From assembly GCA_963706885.1 (NCBI GenBank), contig CAVPNX010000008.1, forward strand, positions 1 to 64,000: a stretch of 64,000 bases of DNA. The letters are read 5' to 3'. The notes under the pieces are model-generated. The model ran no database searches and was not told where the DNA came from. It worked only from the letters and a program-made list of their open reading frames with translations. This DNA comes from Prado023 sp963706885. Lineage in GTDB: Bacteria > Actinomycetota > Actinomycetes > S36-B12 > CAIYMF01. Shown here piece by piece: positions 1 through 9,829 of this stretch (positions are counted from its first letter, which is position 1; every line of letters starts with the position of its first letter). The position numbers and the translations under genes are program-made.

Positions 1-136
1 GCACGAGGATCGCGGCGAGGACGACGCCGGCGATGATGTCGAAGCGGAGCCACGAGCTCTTGTAGCCGCGCATCACGGCGATGCCGGGGACCCACTTCTG
101 CAGGGATCCCTGGCCGGTGCTCACATCAGCGTCCAT
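1..136 (-). CDS. SulP family anion transporter, N-terminal fragment
   Basis: The reading frame runs off the left edge of the window, so only about 45 residues are visible. The N-terminus is short and polar. It is followed by a GYKSSWLRFD segment leading into a hydrophobic IIAGVVLAAIL stretch, which is the usual entry to the first membrane helix of SulP-type sulfate/anion permeases. Family knowledge suggests a membrane transporter or channel for sulfate, bicarbonate or another anion; the substrate cannot be told from this fragment. The ATG lies one base after the stop codon of the upstream antiporter gene on the same strand, so the two are probably co-transcribed and translationally coupled. 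Confidence 0.72.
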   Translation of the reverse strand, partial: MDADVSTGQGSLQKWVPGIAVMRGYKSSWLRFDIIAGVVLAAILV

Positions 137-137
137 G

Positions 138-1415
138 TCAGTTCGGTCCTCCTGTACTTGCCCGTTGCAGATGGCGCCGCACGTGGGGCTCGGGCACATC
201 GACGAGTTCCGGTTGGTCGTCCGGACCCGCATTGATCCTGGCTCCGTAGGCCGCGGCCAGCGGGCGGGCGGTGAGCCCGTGCAGCAGGACCGACAGGAGG
301 ATCGTCCAGGTGGCCACCTCGAGCAACGGCACGTCGACCGCACTCCCGGTCAGGTCCTCGACGGCGATCAGGGAGAACACCACCGAGGCGAGTCCGCGCG
401 GACCGAACCAGCCCATGAAGCCCACCGTCAGCGGCCGGAAGCCCGCGCCGAGCAGCGCAACGGCCACCGGTGCCATCCGGATCAGCGTCAGGCTGAGCAC
501 GGCGTACACCACCGATGACCAGGCGAAGCCTCCGGCGAGAACCGGCCCGACGAAGAAGGCGCCGAACACGGTCCACACCAGCAGCGAGGCGAACATCCCC
601 ACGTCCTCGGTGAACGTGATGGCCTTCTTGTTCCCCTCGTCCACCGCCCCGAAGACGAGCCCCGCCACGAAGGCGCTCACGAACCCGTTGCCTCCCAGGT
701 GCACCGCTCCCTCATAGGCGACGAAGGCCAGCGACAGCACGAACAGCTGCCGGGTGGTGTGCGAGGACCACCCGCGTTGCGTCGACCACACGAGCAGCCG
801 ACCCCCCACCGCACCGATCACGATCGCAACCACGATCGCGATCCCGATCTGCACCAGGGCATCGAGCACGGGTGACCCGCCCTCGTCGGCGACCTCGCCG
901 ATCACGACCGCCAGGAACACCGTGACGAAGGGCGTGGCGATGCCATCGTTGAGTCCACTCTCGATGTTCAGCGCCCGGCGGATGCGCACCGGCACCGCCT
1001 TGTCGGTCACGACGGCCATGCCGAGCGCCGCGTCCGTCGGGGCGAGCACCGCGGCGATGAGGGCGGCCTCGGCCCAGGTCAGGCCCGGCACCACGAGCAT
1101 GGCCACGACCGCGCCGAGCAGCAGGGTCAGGAGCAGCCCGACGCTCAGCAGGCGCCCGGGGACACCTGCGTCCGACTTCAGTCGGCGCAGCGGCACGGTC
1201 GTCGCATCGGCGAAGAGCAGGGTGGCCAGCGTCAGCTCGGTGAAGGTCAGGACGGTCTCGCTGCCCCCTTCGACGTGCAGCAGGTCCGCACCTTCCGGCC
1301 CGATCAGCAGGCCCGCGGCCACGAACACCATGGGCGCGCTGATCCACACCCGATCCAGCAGCCGCGAGAACGCCCCATAGCCCGCCGCCACCAGCAACAG
1401 GATCAATCCGCCCAC
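138..1415 (-). CDS. Na+/H+ (cation:proton) antiporter, CPA1/NhaP type
   Basis: A polytopic membrane protein of about 425 residues. Hydrophobic segments cover nearly the whole length, and the hallmark CPA1 motifs are visible: GLLIGPEG early, then APTDAAL, then ESGLNDGIATP in the core, and a GPRGLASVV segment near the C-terminus. The paired acidic residues in APTDAAL and ESGLNDG belong to the ion-binding site in this family. It should exchange cytoplasmic Na+ (or another monovalent cation) for protons. I chose the GTG at 1415 because a GGAGG lies 5 bases upstream and the open frame further upstream lacks membrane-protein character. It is followed immediately by the SulP transporter gene. Confidence 0.88.
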   Translation of the reverse strand: MGGLILLLVAAGYGAFSRLLDRVWISAPMVFVAAGLLIGPEGADLLHVEGGSETVLTFTELTLATLLFADATTVPLRRLKSDAGVPGRLLSVGLLLTLLLGAVVAMLVVPGLTWAEAALIAAVLAPTDAALGMAVVTDKAVPVRIRRALNIESGLNDGIATPFVTVFLAVVIGEVADEGGSPVLDALVQIGIAIVVAIVIGAVGGRLLVWSTQRGWSSHTTRQLFVLSLAFVAYEGAVHLGGNGFVSAFVAGLVFGAVDEGNKKAITFTEDVGMFASLLVWTVFGAFFVGPVLAGGFAWSSVVYAVLSLTLIRMAPVAVALLGAGFRPLTVGFMGWFGPRGLASVVFSLIAVEDLTGSAVDVPLLEVATWTILLSVLLHGLTARPLAAAYGARINAGPDDQPELVDVPEPHVRRHLQRASTGGPN

Positions 1416-1729
1416 GGCAACCTCCAGGTACTGCGCTCCGGGCGCATCAGGGCACGCCCCGCTCCGCTGATCGGGCCGACCGGTCTGCGGACTGGACTCC
1501 GGAACTGAGCCTCGCACGCGGATCGCCCGATCCCCGTCCGGAGCACACGTATCACCCGGGTGAATCCGGTGTCCGGGGTCGATCACCCGGATACGGCAGG
1601 CACGCGACGGCCCGCCCCGGCTGGCAGCCTGCAGCACAGCGGGTCCGACTGGGCAGACCACGTGGATCGCCGGAGTTGGTAGCATTCGGCACGCACAGCA
1701 GAGACCCACCCCGGTGCTCAGGAGGGCCC
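1416..1729. other. Divergent intergenic region with imperfect inverted repeat
   Basis: This 314-bp stretch separates the antiporter (minus) from the LuxR-type regulator (plus) and should hold both promoters. The only clear structure is an imperfect inverted repeat at 1549-1594. Its arms are GTATC..CCGGGTGA..TC and GATCACCCGGATAC, with a small bulge. An operator is possible but unproven. No convincing -10/-35 pair was found. Confidence 0.35.
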
Positions 1730-3975
1730 TTGTCCGAGTACAGCGCGGACATCGGTGCGCCATTCGTCGAGGCGAAGATCTCGCCCCCGAGCATTCGCCG
1801 GGACATGATCGATCGCCGACGGATCACCCAGATCCTCCAGGACGGGGCAGACACCCGCGTGAAGGTGTTCGACGCACCGGCGGGTTACGGGAAGTCGACC
1901 GCGATCCGTTCCTGGTGCGCGACGCAGGATGCCGGCCTCATGTGGGTCACGCTCGACTCCGACGATGACGACCCGGTGCGCCTGTGGACCTACATCGCGA
2001 CGGCGGCGGAGCGGATCCGGCCGGGCCTGGCTCGCCCCGTGCTGCAGCGCCTCGAGATCCAGGGCGCCCCGATCGGGCACGCCGTGGACGAGCTCATGAC
2101 CATCCTGGGGCGGTCCCGGAAGCCGGCGATCCTGGTCCTCGACGATCTGCACACGCTGACCAATCCCGACTCCCTGGCGACGATCGATCGGGCCATGCGC
2201 CACATGCCGGACAACGTCCGCCTGGTCATCGGCACCCGGATGGATCCGTCCCTGTCGATCGCACGGTGGCGTGCGCGCCAACAGGTCACCGAGCTGCGCG
2301 CCCGGGACCTCGCCTTCACCGTGACCGAGGCACGGGATCTGCTCGTCGGCCGCTTCGGCCTGGACCTGCCATCCGACCAGGTTGCGGCGCTGGTGGAGCG
2401 GACGCAGGGCTGGCCCGCCATGCTGGTGCTCAGCGGGATCTGGCTGCGCGGCGTCGATGACCCGGCCAGTGCCGTGTCGCGGTTCGGCGCGGAGCAGCGT
2501 TTCGTCGCCGACTACCTGAGCGCCGAGGTCCTGGCCGGGCTCGATGACGAGCAATCCGCCTTCCTCCAGGGGGTCGCCGTGCTCGGTGACTTCACGCCCG
2601 CCCTGTGCGATGCCGCACTGCAGCGCACCGGCTCGAGGGAGATGATCGTCGGCCTGGTCCGCGAGGGGCACTTCGTGTCCCGCCTGGAAGGCGGTGACCT
2701 GTTCCGGATCCACCCCCTGTTCGGCGAGTACGCCCTCCTGGAACTGGAGGCCGCAGGAGCCCGGCGCCGCGCAGGAGATCCATCTCCGGGCTGCCCGGTG
2801 GCTGGCGCCGCGCCAGCCGCTCGAGGCGCTGCAGCACGCATCCGCAGCTGGTGAGCACGCGCTGGTCGCCGAGTTGCTCGCGGAGCATCACCTCGCCCTG
2901 ATCCGCACAGGAGCATGGCGCACGTTCCTCCGCTGGGCCCGGACCCTGCCCGACGACGTGCTCATGGCGTTCCCCGAAGTGGCCGGGGCAGCGGCAATCG
3001 GTTCACTGATCGAGGGATTCGGTGCCTTGGAGCGGCGGCGCTACCTGCACCTGTTGGACGAGGCGATCGCCGCTGGTCAGGTCCCGGCGGATGGATACGT
3101 CGCCGTCATGGTCAAGGTCGCCCGCGTGCTCGGACTCGACCGTGGGGTGGCGAACGGGGTGGAGCTCGGGTACCGCGCAGTCGAACTGGCCCGGGACGGG
3201 ATGGACCCGCTCGCGCTTGGGGCGCTGCGCCGGATACGGGCGCGCCATGCTCCTCGGTGGCGATCTGGACGGGGCCCACGATGCTGCACTGCAGGTTCGC
3301 GGGGCAGGGGACCTGACGCGCCAGGTGCCCGCGCACGTCCACGCATTGGTGACTCTCACACTCGTCGAGGTGGCACTGGGCCGACTCGGGGCAGCGCAGG
3401 GGCACCTCGACGAGACCAAGGACCTGGTCGGGCAGATCAGCGCGGGCCGGAGCTGGCTCGGAGGGAACGTCGAGCTCGCATCCGGGGCGCTGTTGATCGC
3501 GCAGGGCCACGCCGCTGAAGCCCACCGGCGGCTGGCAGCCGCAGAGCGACTGCTCCGCGATGAGGTCCCCACCATCCATCACACATGGAGCCTTCTGCTG
3601 CTTGCCAGGGCGAATGCGCAGCGGTGGCGGCTGGACGAGGCTGCCCAGCTGTCCGGCAGGGCCCGTGACACCCTGGATGAACTCCCCGACGCCGGCATCC
3701 TGCCCGGGCTCCTGGCGGAGGTCGAGCAGGAGATCGCCTCGGCGCGGGAGCGCGCGACAGACGGCGAGGTGGTCACCGCACTCAGCGATGCGGAGCTGAC
3801 CGTCCTGCGCCTGATGACCGAGGGCCTGTCGATCAGGGAGATCGGCGCGCGACTCTACGTGTCTGAGAACACCGTCCGAACGCATCGCCGCGCGGTGTAC
3901 CGCAAGCTGGGCGTGCACTCGCGTGACGAGGCCGTGGCGCGCGCAACAGCGCTGGGGATCCTGGCCGACAAGTGA
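1730..3975 (+). pseudogene. MalT/LuxR-type STAND ATPase transcriptional regulator, two frameshifts
   Basis: Read across three frames this gives a protein of about 750 residues with the MalT-like layout: an N-terminal P-loop ATPase (GYGKST at residues 52-57, Walker B ILVLDDLH around 145), a helical repeat middle, and a C-terminal LuxR HTH (LSDAELTVLRLM...VSENTVRTHRR). Such proteins are large signal-responsive activators. The TTG at 1730 is favoured because GGAGG sits 4 bases upstream. The frame breaks near 2757-2771 and again near 3226-3232, both equivalent to one extra base. Similarity to the family continues across both breaks, so sequencing error or very recent decay is more likely than an old pseudogene. 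The ligand is unknown. Confidence 0.75.
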
Positions 3976-4092
3976 CCGCCCGGAGCGATGTCCAACTCGG
4001 GCCACACGATCTCCCGTGTAGTGCGCAGGCGCAGGCTGGTGGGACGCGACAGGCCCCCGGGGTGAGCCGAGGGCCTGCATCGTGCTCAGATC

Positions 4093-4168
4093 TGGCGCGC
4101 CTGAAGGGATTCGAACCCCTGGCCTTCTGATCCGTAGTCAGATGCTCTATCCGCTGAGCTACAGGCGC
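4093..4168 (-). tRNA. tRNA-Arg (ACG)
   Basis: The minus strand folds into a normal cloverleaf of 76 bases: acceptor GCGCCTG pairs with CAGGCGC, the anticodon loop is CTACGGA with anticodon ACG, and the T-loop is GGTTCGAATCC. The 3' CCA is encoded. Confidence 0.95.
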
Positions 4169-4301
4169 ACTGCCCCACCGGGGCCTGCCAAGGTTACCCG
4201 ACCGCGGTGGGGATGGGGAAATCCCGGCGGCCATCCACTGGCTCCTGCCCCAGACGCAGCGGTGGCCCCGGGCTGACCCGGAGCCACCATGGTGCGTTCG
4301 G

Positions 4302-4393
4302 CGGAGGCGGAGGGATTTGAACCCTCGATGGGGCTCTAAACCCCAAACCCGCTTAGCAGGCGGGCGCCATAGACCTGACTAGGCGACGCCTCC
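4302..4393 (-). tRNA. tRNA-Ser (GCT)
   Basis: A long-variable-arm tRNA on the minus strand, about 92 bases. Acceptor GGAGGCG pairs with CGCCTCC, the anticodon is GCT in the loop CTGCTAA, and the T-arm contains GGTTCAAATCC. CCA is not encoded; the genome continues GCCG after the acceptor stem. Confidence 0.93.
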
Positions 4394-4449
4394 CCATCCA
4401 ACGGACGCCCACAGGGTACCCGAATGGCCGCGGGGCTCGGTAATCGCGG

Positions 4450-4707
4450 TCAGCCCGCCAGGCCCTCGACAAGGTCGGCGTATGCGGCCTTGGCATCGTC
4501 TGCGGACATGCCCTTGATCTTGTCCCAGGCGTCGTACTTGGCCTTGCCCACCGGATCGGTGAACCCCGGCCGCTTGCCCTCGACATCGCCGACCGTGGCC
4601 TGCTTGTAGAGCGCGTACATCTGCAGCAGGGTGTCGTTGTCGGGGCGGGTCGGCAGCGTCTTGGACGTGTCGGCAGCGGCGGTGAAGCGATCGTCGAGCT
4701 CGGACAT
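4450..4707 (-). CDS. Acyl-CoA-binding protein
   Basis: A soluble 85-residue protein of the length typical for single-domain acyl-CoA-binding proteins. The conserved features are visible in order: LLQMYALYKQATVGD (helix 2 with the ligand-contacting Tyr and Lys) and KAKYDAWDKIKGMSADDAKAAY (helices 3-4). It should bind long-chain acyl-CoA esters in the cytoplasm and buffer or deliver them. The ATG has a GGAGG six bases upstream. ACBP is scattered among bacteria, and here it lies near the end of the sulfur-assimilation unit rather than beside lipid genes. Confidence 0.9.
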   Translation of the reverse strand: MSELDDRFTAAADTSKTLPTRPDNDTLLQMYALYKQATVGDVEGKRPGFTDPVGKAKYDAWDKIKGMSADDAKAAYADLVEGLAG

Positions 4708-4834
4708 GCATTCCTCCTGCGAGTGGTGATGACCGGCCCATCGTGGCATGTCCGCCGGTCGGTTGCCCGACCGGATGGTGGTCACTGGCGGACCTTCGGA
4801 GCGCTCCGGGACGCGTGGCGCGGCTCCCCGAGGA

Positions 4835-5731
4835 TCAGTGCAGGGGTGCCGGCTCGTCGGCCTCGGGGACCACGGCCGCGGCCCGCCCTCCCGCACGGTG
4901 CACCCGCAGTGCGATCGCCCCCGTCGCCACGATGATGGCCAGGATCAGGACACTGGCCAGCGCGCCGGGGACGCCGAGCACCTTGGAGATCACGGCCGTG
5001 TTGCTGACCAGCACCATCCCACCGACGCACACGCCCAGGATCGCAGTCGGCGCGCGCCGGGCCAGACGGGCGGCGAACGGCGCGACGATCGCACCTCCGA
5101 GCACAAGGCCGAGCACGGGCAGCCAGGGCACTCCCGCGTCCCCCGCGCCGTACAGGAAACCCGCGGAGGCCGCCACCGCGACGAAGAACTCCGCGGCATT
5201 GACGGTGCCGACCACACGGTGCGGCTCATGCCGGGTGAGGGTGAGCAGGGACGGTGTCGCGACCGGCCCCCAGCCACCCCCGCCGGTCGCGTCCACGAAT
5301 CCCCCGACCAGGCCGACCGGCCACAGGTGGCGGGTGCGGGCGCGGACCTCGGGGAACAGGCTGCGACCGAAGCCGAAACGGGCGATGATCACCAGCCCCA
5401 GGACGAACAGGATGCACGCCATCCACAGCCGCGCTGCGTTGGATGCCACGGCGGTGAGGATCACGGCACCGATGAAGGCGCCCACCACACCGGGCAGCGC
5501 GATGACAACAAGGACGCGGCCGTCCACGTTGCCCTCACGCCAGTGGCTGATGCCCGAGACGAACGTCGTGCCCATCTTGGCCGCGTGGGTTCCCGCCGAT
5601 GCGGCCACAGCCGAGTAGCCCAGCAGCGTGAGCAGGGTCGCCGACGTGACGCCGAAGCCCATCCCGAGGGTGCCGTCGACCATCTGGGCGGCGGACCCGA
5701 CGAGGGCGAACACCAGGACTGTGAGGAGCAT
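4835..5731 (-). CDS. Sulfite exporter TauE/SafE family membrane protein
   Basis: About 298 residues with eight or so hydrophobic segments. It begins MLLTVLVFALVGSAAQMVDG, and GFGVTSATLL and a glycine-rich DATGGGGWGP segment fit the two repeated halves of the TauE/SafE fold. Family members export sulfite, sulfoacetate or related anions, or act as sulfate permeases. It starts 55 bp after the stop of cysNC on the same strand, so it probably serves the sulfur unit, either removing excess sulfite or importing a sulfur anion. Direction of transport cannot be told from sequence. Confidence 0.85.
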   Translation of the reverse strand: MLLTVLVFALVGSAAQMVDGTLGMGFGVTSATLLTLLGYSAVAASAGTHAAKMGTTFVSGISHWREGNVDGRVLVVIALPGVVGAFIGAVILTAVASNAARLWMACILFVLGLVIIARFGFGRSLFPEVRARTRHLWPVGLVGGFVDATGGGGWGPVATPSLLTLTRHEPHRVVGTVNAAEFFVAVAASAGFLYGAGDAGVPWLPVLGLVLGGAIVAPFAARLARRAPTAILGVCVGGMVLVSNTAVISKVLGVPGALASVLILAIIVATGAIALRVHRAGGRAAAVVPEADEPAPLH

Positions 5732-5786
5732 GCAGGAAGCATACCCGATCGGAATGGTGGGGAATAGCGGAAACGCGGTGGGTCGA

Positions 5787-7637
5787 CTACTCGGGCACCG
5801 CCTGCGCTGTCGCCGCCGCCGTGACGGCAGCCACCGACGCGGCGAGGTCTCCGTCGCCGAGTACCACGAGATCGGGGGACAACGGCTCCTCGTAGTCCTG
5901 GCCGACTCCTGTGAGGTTGGGAAGGTCCCCGGAGGCCGCCTTCGCGTACAGGCCCTTGGGGTCCCGGGCGGCGCACACCTCGACCGGCGTGCGCACGAAC
6001 ACCTCGACGAAGTCCCCGGGAGCGAACAGGTCGCGCGCGGCCCGCCGATCACCACGGAAGGGCGACACGAGGGCGACGATCACCACGGTGCCTGCCTCGA
6101 CCATCAGCCGGGCGACCTCGGCCACCCGACGGACGTTCTCCGCCCGGTCCTCGGAGGTGAAGCCCAGGTCCTTGTTCAGGCCATGGCGGACGTTGTCGCC
6201 GTCGAGGACGAACGTGCGCACCCCCTGCGCGTGCAGGTCCCGCTCGGCCGCATCGGCGATCGTGGACTTGCCCGACCCCGACAGCCCCGTGAGCCAGACG
6301 ACGCGGCCACGATGCCCGTTGAGGCGCTCGCGGGCGGTGCGGTCGACGACGAACTCGTGGTGGCGCACGTTCGCCGAGCGGCGCAGGGCGTAGCGGACCA
6401 TGCCGGCGGCGACGGTGTCGGCCGACAGGCGGTCGACGAGGACGAACCCACCGGTGTCGCGGGAGTGCAGGTAGGCCTCGAGGGGGACGGGACGGTCCGT
6501 GGCCACCTCGACCCGCCCGACGTCGTTGAGGCTCAGTACCCGGGCGGCCTCCTCCGACCCGGTGGTCACGTCGAGGCGGTGGCGCACGCTGGTCACCACG
6601 GCGGGGACGACCAGGGGCCCGCTCACGAGCAGGTAGGACCGGCCGTGCGCCAGCGGCTCCTCGCCGAGCCACACGACGTCGGCGGAGAACCGGTCGGCCG
6701 GGATCACAGGCTCGGCGGCCGCCGACTCCAGCAGGTCGCCGCGGGTGACGTCGAGGTCGGGCAGCAGCTCGACGGCCACCGCGTCCCCGGCCGTTGCGCG
6801 GTCGCGGTCGGCGCCGGCCACGAGCAGCCGGCCGACCCGCCCAGTCACGCCGGTGCCGGCGACGGCCACCTCGTCGCCGACGGCCAGCTGCCCGGTGACC
6901 AGTGTCCCCGCCACGCCGCGGAACCCGTCGGCGCGCACGACCGTCTGCACCGGGATCCGCACCGGTCGTGCCGCCGTGGCCGGCGGGGCATCGAGCTCGT
7001 GGGTCTCGCCGATGGCCGTGATGACCGACGGCCCGGCGTACCACTCGGTGCGCTTCGAGGAGGTGATGACGTTGTCACCGTCCAGGGCGCTGACCGGGAT
7101 GACCGTGACCCGGGAGAAGTCCAGCCGCGCCGCGGCGCCGGCCACCGCATCGGCCAGCTCCGCGAACCGGGCGTGGTCGAAGCCCACGGCATCGAGCTTG
7201 TTGACCGCGATGATCACGTGGTGCACGCCCATGAGCGCGCAGATCGTCAGGTGCCGGTAGGTCTGGCGGGTCACCCCGCGGGCGGCGTCCACGAGCAGCA
7301 GCGCGACGTCGGCGGTGGAGGCCGCGACGGCCATGTTGCGGGTGTACTGCTCGTGCCCCGGGGCATCGGCGATCACGACCCGACGGCCGTCGGGCAGCGC
7401 CATGTGCCGGTAGGCCACGTCGATCGTGATCCCCTGCTCCCGCTCGGCCTCGAGCCCGTCGGTGAGCAGCGAGTAGTCGATCTCACCCGCCGGGATCGTC
7501 GAGCCCGCCCGGCGGACGGTGCGTGCCAGCTCGAGGGTGTCCTCGGGCACGGAGTCGGTGTCGGCCAGCAGCCGGCCGATGAGGGTGGACTTGCCGTCGT
7601 CGACGCTGCCGCAGGCGACCAGGCGGATCAGGCCCAT
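5787..7637 (-). CDS. cysN: Bifunctional sulfate adenylyltransferase subunit 1 / adenylylsulfate kinase (CysN-CysC fusion)
   Basis: A 616-residue two-part enzyme. Residues 1 to about 430 are an EF-Tu-like GTPase (GSVDDGKST at 10-18, DAPGHEQYTRNM, NKLD) that drives APS synthesis with CysD. Residues about 444-616 are an APS kinase (GLSGSGKST near 451-459, DGDNVRHGLNKDLGF, ending with the family-typical DPKGLY region). Together the unit converts sulfate to APS and then to PAPS. The ATG overlaps the cysD stop as TGATG, showing translational coupling. NodQ-like CysNC fusions of this kind are established in actinobacteria and proteobacteria. Confidence 0.95.
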   Translation of the reverse strand: MGLIRLVACGSVDDGKSTLIGRLLADTDSVPEDTLELARTVRRAGSTIPAGEIDYSLLTDGLEAEREQGITIDVAYRHMALPDGRRVVIADAPGHEQYTRNMAVAASTADVALLLVDAARGVTRQTYRHLTICALMGVHHVIIAVNKLDAVGFDHARFAELADAVAGAAARLDFSRVTVIPVSALDGDNVITSSKRTEWYAGPSVITAIGETHELDAPPATAARPVRIPVQTVVRADGFRGVAGTLVTGQLAVGDEVAVAGTGVTGRVGRLLVAGADRDRATAGDAVAVELLPDLDVTRGDLLESAAAEPVIPADRFSADVVWLGEEPLAHGRSYLLVSGPLVVPAVVTSVRHRLDVTTGSEEAARVLSLNDVGRVEVATDRPVPLEAYLHSRDTGGFVLVDRLSADTVAAGMVRYALRRSANVRHHEFVVDRTARERLNGHRGRVVWLTGLSGSGKSTIADAAERDLHAQGVRTFVLDGDNVRHGLNKDLGFTSEDRAENVRRVAEVARLMVEAGTVVIVALVSPFRGDRRAARDLFAPGDFVEVFVRTPVEVCAARDPKGLYAKAASGDLPNLTGVGQDYEEPLSPDLVVLGDGDLAASVAAVTAAATAQAVPE

Positions 7638-8566
7638 CAGAAGTACCCCTCGACCTTCTTGGCCTCCATCGAGGCACCGCCCTCACCATCGATCATCCGG
7701 CCCGCCCGCTCCGACTGCCGGGAGCCCTCCATCTCGGCGATCACCTCGTCGAGGGTGGCGGCCGGGGACTCGACGGCCGCACTGAGCGGGTAGCACCCCA
7801 GGGAGCGGAACCGGACGAGCCGCTCGACCGGGACCTCACCGGGGTCCAGGGCCATCCGGTCGTCGTCGACCACGATGAGCTGGCCGCCGCGCACCACCGT
7901 CGGCCGCATGGCCGCGAAGTACAGCGGGACGACCGGCAGCCCCTCGCGGCGGACGTAGTGCCACACGTCGATCTCGGTCCAGTTCGACAGCGGGAACGTG
8001 CGCATCGTCTGCCCGGGGGTCAGCTGGGCGTTGACCGTGTGCCACAGCTCCGGGCGCTGGCGGCGCGGCTCCCAGCGGTGTCCGGGCATCCGCAGGCTGA
8101 AGATCCGCTCCTTGGCGCGACTGCGCTCCTCGTCGCGGCGCGAACCGCCGATCGCCGCGTCATAGCCGCCCTCGTCGAGGGCCGCCCGGAGTGCGACGGT
8201 CTTCATCAGGCGCGTGTACTCCTGGGCGCCGTGGCTGAACGGCGTGACGCCCTCGGCGACGGCCTCGGTGTTCGTGGCCACGCGCAGGTCCAGTCCGTAC
8301 TGCTCGGCCATCTGGCCGCGGAACGTGATCATGTCGCGGAACTTCCAGGTGGTGTCCACGTGCAGCACCGGGAACGGGATCGGACCCGGTGCGAACGCCT
8401 TCGCGGCCAGGTGCAGCATCACCCCGGAGTCCTTGCCGATGCTGTAGAGCATCACCGGGTTGCGGAATGCCGCGGCGGTCTCGCGCAGCGCCCAGATCGC
8501 CTCGGCCTCCAGCGCGTCGAGCACGGCGTCGGCGACGGAGCGGACCGGAGGCGTGGCGACAGGCAT
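7637..8566 (-). CDS. cysD: Sulfate adenylyltransferase subunit 2
   Basis: A 309-residue PP-loop ATP pyrophosphatase. The SIGKDSGVMLHLA motif binds the ATP pyrophosphate, FPLSNWTEIDVWHYV is the conserved mid-C-terminal signature, and the protein ends EAKKVEGYF, as CysD proteins nearly always do. It forms the heterodimeric sulfate adenylyltransferase with the CysN part of the next gene, making APS from sulfate and ATP. The ATG at 8566 begins the conserved region with a short leader. It is first in the minus-strand unit cysD-cysNC-TauE. Confidence 0.95.
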   Translation of the reverse strand: MPVATPPVRSVADAVLDALEAEAIWALRETAAAFRNPVMLYSIGKDSGVMLHLAAKAFAPGPIPFPVLHVDTTWKFRDMITFRGQMAEQYGLDLRVATNTEAVAEGVTPFSHGAQEYTRLMKTVALRAALDEGGYDAAIGGSRRDEERSRAKERIFSLRMPGHRWEPRRQRPELWHTVNAQLTPGQTMRTFPLSNWTEIDVWHYVRREGLPVVPLYFAAMRPTVVRGGQLIVVDDDRMALDPGEVPVERLVRFRSLGCYPLSAAVESPAATLDEVIAEMEGSRQSERAGRMIDGEGGASMEAKKVEGYF

Positions 8567-8675
8567 GCGCCGATTCTGACGCATCCCGCGCGCCCCACGC
8601 CCCACCGAACCCCCCGCCACGCCCCCCGGCCCCACGCCACGCCCCACGCGCCCCCGCGCCCCACGCCCTCCCCCA
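8567..8675. repeat. C-rich low-complexity stretch
   Basis: Upstream of cysD the sequence is dominated by irregular repetitions of CCCCACGCC and relatives (about 8580-8670), almost lacking A and T. No gene is supported. It directly abuts the first copy of the 80-bp palindromic element. Confidence 0.6.
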
Positions 8676-8755
8676 GATCGCGTCGGGTTCGAGCCGATCA
8701 CGTTCGTCGAGACCCGACTCGATCGCGGCGGGCACCCAGCAGACCCGACGCGATC
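8676..8755 (+). repeat. 80-bp palindromic repeat, copy A
   Basis: First of four copies of an 80-81-bp intergenic element. It has one forward arm (ATCGCGTCGGGT at 8677-8688) and two reverse arms (ACCCGACTCGATC around 8712-8724 and ACCCGACGCGATC at 8743-8755). Either reverse arm can pair with the forward arm, so two alternative hairpins are possible. It lies 100 bp before the DUF559 gene. Confidence 0.85.
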
Positions 8756-8855
8756 GTGCGGAGGCGCGGGCGGCGGCGGGCGGGGCGCGGACCGGTTGTC
8801 CACAGGTTCGTGTTCGGGGGTTGGCGCTGGGGCATGTGCTGCGCAGGATCTGGTC

Positions 8856-9784
8856 ATGGTTCGCATGCGACTCGCAGCTCGTGTCCCGGTTCCAGTCGAA
8901 CTGGTCCAACCCGCGGCCGCCGTCCGCCAGGATGGCGTCTTCACCCGGTCCCAGGCTCGGGCGGAGGGATGGAGCGACGACCGGCAGCGGGCGTTGATCC
9001 GAGCAGGCACCTGGGTGGCGATGACCCCACACGTGCTGCGCAACCGCGAGGTGGAGCCCGGACCGTGGCAGAGCGCCCGCGCGGTTGCCCTCGCCGGCCG
9101 ACTGGTGGTCAGCCATGAGACGGCAGGTCGCCTGTGGGGTCTTCGCGCTGGCGGGGGACTGCACGGGATTGCGACGTTCGCGGTCGCAGCGCCGGGAGTG
9201 CGCGTCCACCGGTCACGACTCGGAGCCGACGCCGCGCAGGGCGTCGAGGGGTTGGTCGTGACCACCGCCCTGCAGACGGTTGCAGACCTGGTTCGCACGA
9301 GCCCACCCGGCGAGTCGTGGCCCTCATCACGGACGCGCTGCACCGTGGCCTGCTCAGCGCTGCAGACCTCGCCGCCTGCGCCCAGCTCGCGCGGGGCATG
9401 ACCGGGGCGAGCCGGGTGCGCTGGATCGCCTCAACATGCGCCACGGAGCCGCACTCGGTCCTCGAGTGGCGATTCCACGAGGGGATCCAGCAGGTTGGGT
9501 CCGGGTGGCAGTTCAACGTGTCCCTCTACGACTCCGACGGTTTCGTCGGAGCCGTCGACGCCTTCCACCCGGCCACCGGCACGGTCGTGGAGCTCGACAG
9601 CCGCACCTTCCACGGACCGGATCGCTTCCAGCCGGATCGGACTCGCGACCAACGCCTGGCAGCACTCGGATACGTCACGCTCCGGTTCACCTGGGAGGAC
9701 CTCGAACGGCGCCCGGACCAGGTGTGGGCCCGGATCCGCCAGACCCTCGCGGTCCGCGCCCACGCGACCCACCCCGCGGCCTGA
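8856..9784 (+). pseudogene. AbiEi-like / DUF559 endonuclease-domain protein, one frameshift
   Basis: Joined across one frame break near 9298-9305 (equivalent to one missing base), this gives about 309 residues. The N-terminal part resembles the winged-helix domain of AbiEi-type proteins (GVFTRSQARAEGW...RALIRAGTW). The C-terminal part matches DUF559, a Vsr-like nuclease fold: FVGAVDAFHP, VVELDSRTFHG, RDQRLAALGYVTLRFTWEDL, with acidic residues where family members place metal ligands. Such proteins are abundant in actinobacteria and of unknown role. The gene sits between two direct copies of the 80-bp palindromic element. The ATG at 8856 is the first in-frame start before the conserved region. 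Confidence 0.78.
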
Positions 9785-9829
9785 GATCCACGCGCCACGC
9801 GGGAGCCCCTCCCCCGCGCCCCTCCTCCA

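Noticed and set aside
1730..3975. Two or three separate small regulator genes
   Set aside because: ATPase, helical middle and HTH parts join into one MalT-like protein in the expected order, so one disrupted gene explains the data better.
5628..7793. A 721-codon plus-strand frame
   Set aside because: It is antisense to cysNC, whose motifs are unambiguous.
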